Positions 1 to 5,851 of a stretch of DNA of 11,964 nt are shown in pieces (the first letter of the stretch is position 1; each line of letters opens with the position of its first letter). The notes under the pieces are model-generated. The model saw nothing but the letters and a program-made list of their open reading frames with translations. It was not told the DNA's origin and made no database searches. Source of the stretch: Caulobacteraceae bacterium (lineage in GTDB: Bacteria > Pseudomonadota > Alphaproteobacteria > Caulobacterales > Caulobacteraceae); contig CANGRP010000047.1 of assembly GCA_947456005.1 (NCBI GenBank), positions 1 to 11,964 on the forward strand. The letters are read 5' to 3'. The translations under genes and the position numbers were made by a program.

Positions 1-1
1 A

Positions 2-211
2 GCAGTCGGCGTCGCGATCCGGGAGCAGTCGCCCTTCGGCTTCCTTCTGGGGTTGGGCGTCCTCGTCGGCGGGGCCCTGGTGATCGGGGTGTTGGCCCTG
101 CTCTGGCGGGCCTTCTGTGAACTTTATGTCGCCCTTTTCCGTCTCAGCGACGACATTCACGCTCTGCGCCGGGCAAACGATCCCGAGCAGAACGCACCGT
201 CCCGCGACTGA
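2..211 (+). CDS. DUF4282-like membrane protein, C-terminal part only
   Basis: This reading frame is open from the left edge and ends at TGA 209-211, giving 69 visible residues; the start lies outside the window. Residues about 12-37 form one hydrophobic span rich in Leu, Gly and Val, followed by the segment LLWRAFCELYVALFRLSDDI and a basic/polar tail. A hydrophobic span running into an 'R..CEL...LFR..D' helix resembles the C-terminal end of DUF4282 proteins, small bacterial inner-membrane proteins of unknown function. That match is from memory of the family pattern, not a search. The gene is convergent with fliJ, and only 3 bp separate the two stop codons. Function is unknown. Confidence is high that the frame is coding and moderate for the family. 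Confidence 0.6.
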   Translation, partial: AVGVAIREQSPFGFLLGLGVLVGGALVIGVLALLWRAFCELYVALFRLSDDIHALRRANDPEQNAPSRD

Positions 212-214
212 TCC

Positions 215-640
215 TCAGACGCCGCCAGCCGGGGGCCGGCTCGCCTGGCGAACGCCGAGCTCGTCCAGCTCGGCGGTCTCCCGGCGCGCGGCCTCCTTCG
301 CCTTGCGACGGGCCATGTCCGCCGCCACGTGCTCGTACTTCTTCTGGGACTCGAAGGCTTCCGCCAGGGCGTCGCGGGCGCCGGCCTCCTCCGCCGCCAC
401 CCGGTCGATGTCGCTCAGGAAACCGATCCGCCGCGCCTTGCAGCCCGCCATGTACCCGGCCTGGTGAAAGGCGGCGAGGGGTTCGCTTCGGATGTAGGCG
501 ACCTCCGCCTCAATCTCGGCATCCAGCATCACCAGCCTCATCTCTGCGGCCTCACGTCGAGCGACGACCTCGGCGAGACGCTTCTGGCGGGTCTCCACCT
601 CGTAGCCGGCGATCCGGATGAGGCTCTGCTCCCAGCTCAT
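215..640 (-). CDS. fliJ: Flagellar export protein FliJ
   Basis: The 141-residue product is almost wholly charged and helical (repeated Ala/Glu/Arg/Lys heptad-like pattern at about residues 15-125), as expected for the antiparallel coiled coil of FliJ. FliJ is a cytoplasmic component of the flagellar type III export apparatus: it sits in the centre of the FliI hexamer, resembles the gamma stalk of F1-ATPase, and escorts export chaperones. FliJ sequences diverge strongly, so the call rests mainly on size, coiled-coil character and position right after fliI. Its ATG overlaps the fliI stop codon (ATGA at 637-640), so the two genes are almost certainly translationally coupled in one operon. The N-terminus (MSWEQSLIRIAGYEVE) is typical of FliJ-type proteins. 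The C-terminal Pro/Gly tail ends 3 bp from the convergent gene. Confidence 0.85.
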   Translation of the reverse strand: MSWEQSLIRIAGYEVETRQKRLAEVVARREAAEMRLVMLDAEIEAEVAYIRSEPLAAFHQAGYMAGCKARRIGFLSDIDRVAAEEAGARDALAEAFESQKKYEHVAADMARRKAKEAARRETAELDELGVRQASRPPAGGV

Positions 641-1974
641 GGGGCGCCGCCGGCGAGAATCTGCTCGAGGCGCGAGAAGGCGTCAGGAAGACTTGTGACC
701 TCGTCCTTGTCCTGACCTAGGAAGGCTTCCACCGCCGGGTTCAGCGCGATCGCCCGGTCGACGAGCGGGTCGGACCCGGTCCGGTAGGCGCCGATCCGGA
801 TCAGCTCCTCCATGTTGGAAAAGGCCGAGAGAACCTGTCGCGCATCCCGGACAATCTGCCGCTCCCTCGTATCCTGGCAGCCGGGCATGGTCCGGCTGAT
901 GGACTTCAGGACATTGATGGCAGGGAACCTGCCCCGCTCTGCAATGGCCCGCTCCATGACAATGTGCCCATCGAGAATACCCCGAACGGCGTCTGCAATC
1001 GGCTCGTTGTGATCATCCCCGTCCACAAGGACCGTGAAGAGGCCCGTGATGGGCCCGCCTCGGGTCCCGTCAGGGCGGATCGGCCCCGGGCCAGCCCTCT
1101 CCAGGAGCTTGGGCAGTTCAGTAAACACCGTCGGGGTGTAGCCCTTCGTCGTCGGCGGCTCCCCCGCCGCCAGGCCGATCTCGCGCTGGGCCATTGCGAA
1201 ACGCGTCACGGAGTCCATCAGGCAAAGGACCTCCAGGTCCTGGTCACGCATGTACTCTGCGATGGCCAGAGTCATGTACGCGGCCTGCCGGCGCTTCAGC
1301 GCAGGTTCGTCGGACGTGGCGACAACGACGACGGCGCGCTTCAGGCCCTCCTCGCCTAGGGTTTCCTCGATGAACTCCCGGACCTCCCGGCCCCGTTCCC
1401 CGATCAGGCCCACCACGACGGCGTCGCATTCTGACTGTCGGGCCAGCATGGAGAGAAGAACGGACTTTCCGACGCCGGACCCTGCGAAGACCCCGAGGCG
1501 CTGGCCCCGGCAACAGGTGGTGAAGACGTTCATGGATCGGACGCCAAGGTCCAGCCGGGCCCCGACACGGTCGCGCGCATGGGCGGGCGGAGGCGCGGCG
1601 CGAAGAGGATAGGCGGCGAGCCCCTGGGGGAGTGGGCCCTTACCGTCGATGGGCTCCCCGAAGGCGTTGACGATCCGGCCGAGCCAGGCCGTTGTGGGCC
1701 GGACGCTGGCCCCGTCGGGCTCGATGTGTATTGCGGCGCCTGGGGCAACCCCCTCCACGGGACCGAAGGGCATCAACAGGGCCCGGGAGTCCCGGAAGCC
1801 AACCACCTCCGCCGGAAGAGGCGAAGCGCCTCTTCGCTGGATCTCGGCCCGGGCGCCCACGGCCAGCCGGGTCATCCCGCCCCGGGCCTCGATCAGAAGG
1901 CCGGAAACGGCTGCGACCCGTCCGGTCACGACCAAGGGATCCAGCTTCTCGACGGCCTCGACCAGGTTCTGCAA
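637..1974 (-). CDS. fliI: Flagellum-specific type III export ATPase FliI
   Basis: FliI is the hexameric ATPase of the flagellar export gate, peripheral to the inner membrane; it unloads export substrates from chaperones. From the start used here the product has 445 residues. An N-terminal beta-barrel domain is followed by the RecA-like ATPase core with Walker A AGSGVGKS (about 164-171, Lys170), the GERGREV motif with its catalytic Glu (about 193), Walker B LCLMDS (Asp about 254) and the F1-beta-like segment PIADAVRGILDGHIV (about 325-339). The frame is open upstream to a TTG at 2019, but that codon has no Shine-Dalgarno sequence. The TTG at 1974 has GGGAGG 7 nt upstream and begins LQNLVEAVEKLDPL, close to where FliI proteins usually begin. 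The longer form would add 15 residues. It forms an operon with fliJ. A TTCA-N7-TTAA box at 2025-2039 suggests direct CtrA control. Confidence 0.93.
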   Translation of the reverse strand: MQNLVEAVEKLDPLVVTGRVAAVSGLLIEARGGMTRLAVGARAEIQRRGASPLPAEVVGFRDSRALLMPFGPVEGVAPGAAIHIEPDGASVRPTTAWLGRIVNAFGEPIDGKGPLPQGLAAYPLRAAPPPAHARDRVGARLDLGVRSMNVFTTCCRGQRLGVFAGSGVGKSVLLSMLARQSECDAVVVGLIGERGREVREFIEETLGEEGLKRAVVVVATSDEPALKRRQAAYMTLAIAEYMRDQDLEVLCLMDSVTRFAMAQREIGLAAGEPPTTKGYTPTVFTELPKLLERAGPGPIRPDGTRGGPITGLFTVLVDGDDHNEPIADAVRGILDGHIVMERAIAERGRFPAINVLKSISRTMPGCQDTRERQIVRDARQVLSAFSNMEELIRIGAYRTGSDPLVDRAIALNPAVEAFLGQDKDEVTSLPDAFSRLEQILAGGAP

Positions 1975-1981
1975 GACGCGG

Positions 1982-1987
1982 CCTCCC
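1982..1987 (-). promoter_or_regulatory. Shine-Dalgarno for fliI (decides TTG start at 1974)
   Basis: On the minus strand GGGAGG lies 7 nt before the TTG at 1974-1972. The alternative in-frame TTG at 2019 is preceded by an in-frame TGA four codons earlier and shows no purine-rich ribosome site. This favours the shorter 445-residue FliI. Confidence 0.6.
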
Positions 1988-2024
1988 GCAGGCGACTCAA
2001 GCCCGAAGCTTGTTTCCAACAGGC

Positions 2025-2039
2025 TTAATCAGCCATGAA
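2025..2039 (-). promoter_or_regulatory. Candidate CtrA box upstream of fliI
   Basis: Reading on the minus strand, TTCA-N7-TTAA matches the CtrA consensus TTAA-N7-TTAA at 7 of 8 fixed positions with exact spacing. Its centre is about 58 nt upstream of the preferred fliI start. CtrA boxes of activated flagellar promoters usually overlap the -35 region, which would put a start site near 1995-2000 and leave a short leader. It may give fliI-fliJ a promoter of its own downstream of the small gene. That CtrA drives Caulobacter class II flagellar genes is established; that this box works is inference. Confidence 0.45.
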
Positions 2040-2059
2040 GACGTCGTTGTGAAGCGGGG

Positions 2060-2320
2060 TCAGACTCCCCGCGTCGATGGCCCCCGAAGACCAAGTGTGC
2101 GCCCTATCAGGAATCCCAGGACCACCCCGCCAAGAAGGATGCCGCCAAGGCTGCGGCCGGGCCTCAAGCGCACCTCATCGGAAAGGCTGAAGGGCTGGGG
2201 CGGCAGCGCCTCGAGGGGGGCGGAAAGATCCTCGTTCCCGCAACCGTCCGCGAGGGTCAGGCCAGCCCCGGCCTCCGCGAGGACTGACGGACCGGGATCA
2301 GAATCCAGATCCAAGGACAT
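2060..2320 (-). CDS. Small predicted membrane protein between ctrA and fliI
   Basis: I do not recognise this gene. The start used gives 86 residues: an acidic, Pro/Leu-rich N-terminal half (MSLDLDSDPGPS...), then a basic stretch (RLRPGR) and one hydrophobic, glycine-zipper-like segment GGILLGGVVLGFLIG near residues 60-75, ending in a short basic tail. This suggests a single-pass inner-membrane protein with the N-terminus in the cytoplasm, or a small peripheral protein. ATG 2320 has GGGAG 8 nt upstream; an alternative ATG at 2335 adds five residues and has no clear ribosome site. Codon use is GC-rich at the third position, as in its neighbours. It points the same way as fliI, with its stop 85 bp before the fliI start, so it could be the first gene of the flagellar operon. 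It could also be a chance frame, as high-GC DNA yields many. Confidence 0.55.
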   Translation of the reverse strand: MSLDLDSDPGPSVLAEAGAGLTLADGCGNEDLSAPLEALPPQPFSLSDEVRLRPGRSLGGILLGGVVLGFLIGRTLGLRGPSTRGV

Positions 2321-2497
2321 GCGAGTGTCTCCCATCCGCCGGACCGATTTCCGGACCCTCCTGATATGGGGCCTGGCTCATCCTGCGCCAGTCCGGAAAA
2401 GCCCCAGTCGTTCGCCCCGCCTGTCCAATCACAAAAGATTCAACACGCCCCGGCCCGCCCGGCGCCAAGAGGGCTTGCCGGTGATTCGCAAAGCGGG

Positions 2498-2541
2498 TTA
2501 ACGATTTCGCCATCAAGGTTACCGACGTTAACCTTTCTTAA
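2498..2541 (+). promoter_or_regulatory. Cluster of CtrA-type TTAA elements (autoregulatory operator)
   Basis: TTAA occurs at 2498-2501, 2528-2531 and 2538-2541. The first two sit in identical GTTAAC palindromes exactly 30 bp apart, and the third follows 10 bp later, so all three lie about on one face of the helix. The pair 2528/2538 reads TTAA-N6-TTAA; the canonical CtrA box is TTAA-N7-TTAA, which here gives TTAA-N7-TAAA. A TTACC half-site lies at 2519. The cluster abuts a TTGACC -35-like element at 2543, the usual position of CtrA at promoters it activates. Confidence 0.6.
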
Positions 2542-2542
2542 A

Positions 2543-2571
2543 TTGACCCTCTGGCAGGGTGACGCTGCTGG
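2543..2571 (+). promoter_or_regulatory. Candidate ctrA-proximal promoter (P2-like)
   Basis: TTGACC (2543-2548) is a good -35 element immediately after the TTAA pair. After 17 bp the -10 position reads TGCTGG, which is poor; with GC in front it only partly resembles the GCTANAWC of Caulobacter. A strong -35 with a weak -10 and an activator box overlapping the -35 fits a CtrA-dependent promoter. The start would be near 2578, leaving a leader of about 45 nt that contains a GANTC at 2587. Confidence 0.4.
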
Positions 2572-2623
2572 GCCCTGTCGAGAAGCGAATCAGGGCCGGA
2601 GCGAGAGGGGCAAGGAGGCGAGT

Positions 2624-3319
2624 ATGCGCGTACTGCTGATCGAGGACGACAGCGCAACGGCTCAGAGCATTGAATTGATGCTCAAGTCAGAGGGATTCAA
2701 TGTCTATACAACGGACTTGGGGGAGGAAGGCGTCGATCTGGGCAAGATCTACGACTACGATCTGATCCTCCTCGACCTGAACCTGCCGGACATGAGCGGC
2801 ATGGACGTGCTGCGTAACCTGCGGGTCGGGAAGATCGACACCCCGATCATGATCCTCTCGGGCACTTCCGAGATCGACACGAAGGTCAAGACGCTCGGCG
2901 GCGGCGCCGACGACTACATGACCAAGCCTTTCCACAAGGATGAACTGGTCGCCCGGATCCACGCGGTGGTCCGCAGGTCCAAGGGCCACGCCCAGTCCGT
3001 TATCCGCACTGGCGATATCCTGGTGAACCTCGACGCCAAGACGGTGGAGGTGAACAACAACCGCGTTCACCTGACCGGCAAGGAATACCAGATGCTGGAG
3101 CTGCTTTCCCTGCGCAAGGGCACGACCCTGACCAAGGAAATGTTCCTCAACCACCTCTATGGCGGCATGGACGAGCCCGAACTGAAGATCATCGACGTCT
3201 TCATCTGCAAGCTGCGCAAGAAGCTTGCGGCCGCCGCCGACGGCAAGCACTGCATAGAGACGGTCTGGGGCCGCGGCTACGTCCTGCGCGATCCCATGGA
3301 GGGCCAGGCCGCCGCCTGA
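2624..3319 (+). CDS. ctrA: Cell-cycle response regulator CtrA
   Basis: CtrA is the OmpR/PhoB-family master regulator of the alphaproteobacterial cell cycle: it blocks replication initiation and activates flagellar, pilus and division genes after phosphorylation by the CckA-ChpT relay. The 231-residue product begins with the receiver domain (1-about 120): acidic pair Asp8/Asp9, phospho-acceptor Asp51 in LILLDLNLPD, the Thr/Ser switch region around 79-82 and Lys101 in DDYMTKPF. The winged-helix DNA-binding domain follows (about 125-225), with the LTGKEYQMLELLSLRKG segment and the VWGRGYVLRDP wing. It ends in Ala-Ala-Ala, as expected for ClpXP turnover. The length equals that of the Caulobacter protein. 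AAGGAGG lies 5 nt before ATG 2624; the frame is open further upstream, but no start there has comparable support. It is transcribed alone and ends at a strong terminator. Confidence 0.98.
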   Translation: MRVLLIEDDSATAQSIELMLKSEGFNVYTTDLGEEGVDLGKIYDYDLILLDLNLPDMSGMDVLRNLRVGKIDTPIMILSGTSEIDTKVKTLGGGADDYMTKPFHKDELVARIHAVVRRSKGHAQSVIRTGDILVNLDAKTVEVNNNRVHLTGKEYQMLELLSLRKGTTLTKEMFLNHLYGGMDEPELKIIDVFICKLRKKLAAAADGKHCIETVWGRGYVLRDPMEGQAAA

Positions 3320-3345
3320 CCACAGGACCCGACATGGTCTATGAG

Positions 3346-3375
3346 CGCCCGCCCGCAAGGCGGGCGTTCTTGTTT
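3346..3375 (+). terminator. Rho-independent terminator after ctrA
   Basis: CGCCCGCC (3346-3353) and GGCGGGCG (3359-3366) form a perfect 8-bp GC stem around a 5-nt loop, CGCAA. The run TTCTTGTTT follows. It lies 27 bp after the ctrA stop and separates ctrA from the peptidase gene. Confidence 0.85.
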
Positions 3376-3422
3376 CCGGCGGACGCCGCGATAAGTTCGG
3401 CCACCGTTCCCGGGGGAGGGAA

Positions 3423-5837
3423 ATGAAGATGAACCGGCTCGCCGTCCTCGGCCTCACCCTGGTCGTCGCGCTGATCCTGGCCCTGGTCGCGGGCAGGCCG
3501 CCGTCGCCAAAGCCGGTGACTGCACCGGCGGACGCCTTCTCTGCAGGCCGGGCGCTTACGGACGTCGGCGTGATCGCCAGGGAGCCCCATCCCACCGGCT
3601 CCCTGGAGAACGCCCGGGCCCGCGACTACATCGTCTCCCGCATGACCGCCCTGGGCCTTTCGCCCCAGGTCCAGGCCGACCTCAGCCTCCGCAGGGTCAC
3701 GCGGGTTGAGCAACCCGTCTTCCTTGGCGGCCGGATCGAGAACATCGTCGGGGTCCTTCCTGGACGCGACCGGTCTGCGCCCGCCCTGGCCCTGATGGCG
3801 CATTACGATAGCGTGCCCGGCTCGCCGGGGGCCGCCGACGACGCGGCTGGCGTCGCCGCTGCCCTGGAGATAGCCCGGGCTCTCAAGGCGCGCGGAACGC
3901 CTGCCCGGGACGTCATCTTCCTCTTCACGGATGGCGAGGAGGCCGGGCTCCTGGGCGCGGAGGCCTTCTTCGCCCGCCATCCCCTGGCCGGCCGCATCGG
4001 CTTCCTGGTCAACATGGAGGCGAGGGGCGGCGGCGGCCTGGTGCAGATGTTCCAGACAGGCGCCCGGAACCAGGGGACCACCGACCTCCTGCGGCGGACG
4101 GCCAGCCAGCCCTCGGCCTCCTCACTCTCGGTCCTGCTCTATTCGGCAATGCCAAACGACACGGACTTCACCATCGCGAGGGCCGCGCGGATCGACGGAA
4201 TGAACTTCGCCTTCATCGGCCGTCAGTTCGACTACCACGCCGCCACATCGACCCCAGCCAACCTGGATGCCGGAAGTCTCCAGCACATGGGCGACCAGGT
4301 CACGGCGTTGGCCCTTGAGCTCTCCGGTTCCAGCACCCTGCCCGCCAGGGGGCCTGACATGGTCTTCTCCCATGTCTTCGGCGACCTCATCATCGCCTAC
4401 CCCGCCGCCGCCGGCTGGCTGGTCCTGGCGGCCTGCGCCGGCCTCCTGGCCCTCGCCGTCCGGAACGCCCGCCGCAGAGGCGCCCTTGATGCGCCTGGCG
4501 TGGTTCGCGGCGTCGGGGCCGCCCTCTACCTCCTCCTCCTCTCCGGGGCCCTCCTGCACCTGGCCCGGCGGATTGCGGCGGATGGGGCCGGCTTCCTGGA
4601 GCAGAGGTCGCTTCTGGCCCGGGTAACGGCCTGGGAGACGGCCCTCCTTCTCATCGCCCTGGGCGTGCTTGTCCTTGCGCCGCGATTTGCAGGGCAGGGC
4701 CGAAGCCGGCTGCAGGCCGGGGCCCTGGCCCTGGCCGCCGGCGCCGCGGCCCTTCCCTTCGGATGGGATATCGCCGCAGTGGCCCTGGGCGTCGCCGCCG
4801 CAGTCGCGGGCTTCATGACCTTCGGCCCCCCTGTCCGGGTGGCTCCGGCCTGGACCGGGATGCTGCTGACCGGCCTCGTGGTCGCCCTGGGGCTGCAGGT
4901 GGTCGCCCCCCCGGCCGCCTTCCTGGTCGCCTGGCCCCTGCTGGCGGCCTGTCTGCTGGCGGCCGTGACAACGCTCGGCGCGACACCCCGGTCCTGGATC
5001 ACACCCGTTGCGGGAGCCCTGGTCGCGACGCCGGTGACCGCCTGGATCCTGGGTTACGGCCACGGCGTCTTCCTGGGGCTCGACCTTCCCGCCCTTCTGG
5101 CCCTTTTCACCTGGCTCGCCGCCTTCTGCCTCTGGCCCCTCGCCCACGGCGCGCCCGATCCGGGCCGGATGGAGGCCCGGGCCGGCCTGGTCACAGCCGG
5201 GGTCCTCATGGCCGGCCTGGGGCTGGCCATCTTCCTCAGGCTGACCTCGCCCTGGAGCGAGAGACACCCCCAGGTCACCATGGTCCAGCACCTGCAGGAC
5301 GCGGGCGCCGCCACAGCCCTGTTGATCTCGACCGAGCCGCGACTCTCGAACTGGTCCGCCGCCGTCCTGGCCCGCGATGGCGGACAGCCGTCACGGACCG
5401 GGGACCCACTGGTCGCCCGCAGGGATTTCTGGGCGTCCCCCGCCCGCCCGGCGCCCCTTGAGGGCGCTGAGACGTCCCTTTCCGCCCTCGACGATGACCG
5501 CCAGCGACTGGTGATCAGGCCGCCAGCCGACGCCGCCGGACTGACCCTGGACCTTCGCAGCAACACCCTGGCGACTGCGGTGACGGTCAACGGACGGCCC
5601 GCCGGCCTCCTCGCCGCTCCTGGGGTCTGGAACCGGATCCGCCTGCAGGCGCCGCCGGAGACCCTGGTCATTGAATTCCAGCCCGCGGGTCCCGGCGCCC
5701 TTGAGGTCCGCACCCTGGCCCGCTCGGGAAGTTGGCCGGCCCAACTCGCGCCCCTGCCGAACCGGGGAGCGACGGAGATGGCCTTCGGCGACAGCGACAC
5801 CGCCCTCATCCGGGCGGAAGCGACCTACAGGTGGTGA
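3423..5837 (+). CDS. Membrane-anchored M28 family metallopeptidase (ERMP1-like)
   Basis: This is an 804-residue zinc exopeptidase fused to a polytopic membrane domain, the layout of ERMP1/Fxna-type M28 proteins. An N-terminal hydrophobic anchor or signal (about 5-23) precedes the M28 domain (about 45-300). Visible residues are His127 in MAHYDS, Asp139 in GAADDAAG, the Glu172-Glu173 pair in TDGEEAGLLGA, Glu199 in NMEARG and His272 in FDYHA, matching the two-zinc site and catalytic Glu of the family. About eight to ten membrane spans rich in Ala/Leu fill residues about 320-606, and a soluble domain of about 190 residues ends the protein. The catalytic domain should face the periplasm and trim peptides; the substrate is unknown. 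GGAGG (3415-3419) is 3 nt before ATG 3423 and 9 nt before ATG 3429, so the second Met may be the true start. arsC follows 14 bp downstream. Confidence 0.9.
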   Translation: MKMNRLAVLGLTLVVALILALVAGRPPSPKPVTAPADAFSAGRALTDVGVIAREPHPTGSLENARARDYIVSRMTALGLSPQVQADLSLRRVTRVEQPVFLGGRIENIVGVLPGRDRSAPALALMAHYDSVPGSPGAADDAAGVAAALEIARALKARGTPARDVIFLFTDGEEAGLLGAEAFFARHPLAGRIGFLVNMEARGGGGLVQMFQTGARNQGTTDLLRRTASQPSASSLSVLLYSAMPNDTDFTIARAARIDGMNFAFIGRQFDYHAATSTPANLDAGSLQHMGDQVTALALELSGSSTLPARGPDMVFSHVFGDLIIAYPAAAGWLVLAACAGLLALAVRNARRRGALDAPGVVRGVGAALYLLLLSGALLHLARRIAADGAGFLEQRSLLARVTAWETALLLIALGVLVLAPRFAGQGRSRLQAGALALAAGAAALPFGWDIAAVALGVAAAVAGFMTFGPPVRVAPAWTGMLLTGLVVALGLQVVAPPAAFLVAWPLLAACLLAAVTTLGATPRSWITPVAGALVATPVTAWILGYGHGVFLGLDLPALLALFTWLAAFCLWPLAHGAPDPGRMEARAGLVTAGVLMAGLGLAIFLRLTSPWSERHPQVTMVQHLQDAGAATALLISTEPRLSNWSAAVLARDGGQPSRTGDPLVARRDFWASPARPAPLEGAETSLSALDDDRQRLVIRPPADAAGLTLDLRSNTLATAVTVNGRPAGLLAAPGVWNRIRLQAPPETLVIEFQPAGPGALEVRTLARSGSWPAQLAPLPNRGATEMAFGDSDTALIRAEATYRW

Positions 5838-5838
5838 C

Positions 5839-5846
5839 GGAGGAGG
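5839..5846 (+). promoter_or_regulatory. Shine-Dalgarno for arsC (decides GTG start at 5852)
   Basis: GGAGGAGG lies 5 nt before GTG 5852 and just after the peptidase stop codon. It selects this GTG over in-frame codons further upstream (the frame stays open back to 5732) and over the GTG at 5861. Confidence 0.75.
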
Positions 5847-5851
5847 AAGTC

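Larger units (their letters stand above)
2321..2623. promoter_or_regulatory. Divergent control region between the fliI side and ctrA
   Basis: This 303-bp stretch separates the minus-strand small gene/fliI/fliJ group from ctrA. It is clearly more AT-rich near 2430-2550 than the rest of the window. It holds three GANTC sites (2437-2441, 2483-2487, 2587-2591), the targets of the CcrM methyltransferase, which in Caulobacter couples ctrA transcription to DNA replication. It also holds three TTAA elements (2498, 2528, 2538). An upstream TTGCCG (2475-2480) and TTAACG (2498-2503), 17 bp apart, bracket the 2483 GANTC and could be a weak methylation-sensitive promoter comparable to Caulobacter ctrA P1. 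I found no convincing sigma-70-type promoter on the minus strand. The motifs are visible; their roles are inferred from Caulobacter crescentus. Confidence 0.7.

Noticed and set aside
227..241. AGCCGG-GGG-CCGGCT hairpin near the fliJ/DUF4282 junction as a terminator
   Set aside because: No T-rich tail on either side and it lies within the fliJ coding sequence; probably incidental in GC-rich DNA.
1692..2501. A 269-residue plus-strand frame across the fliI start and the regulatory region
   Set aside because: Arg/Pro/Ser-rich composition, antisense to fliI and the small gene, and runs through the promoter region; not credible as a protein.
2366..2623. N-terminal extension of ctrA in the same frame
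   Set aside because: AAGGAGG before ATG 2624, the exact family length of 231 and the promoter motifs inside the extension all favour 2624.
3370..3395. TTGTTT-N14-GATAAG as a promoter for the M28 gene
   Set aside because: The -35 part overlaps the terminator tail of ctrA and both elements are poor matches.
2687..3595. A 302-residue minus-strand frame opposite ctrA
   Set aside because: Antisense to the highly conserved ctrA and crosses its terminator; a shadow of codon bias.
4122..5291. A 389-residue minus-strand frame opposite the M28 gene
   Set aside because: Low-complexity Gly/Gln/Pro/Arg product without recognisable domains, antisense to a gene with clear catalytic motifs; a typical high-GC shadow.
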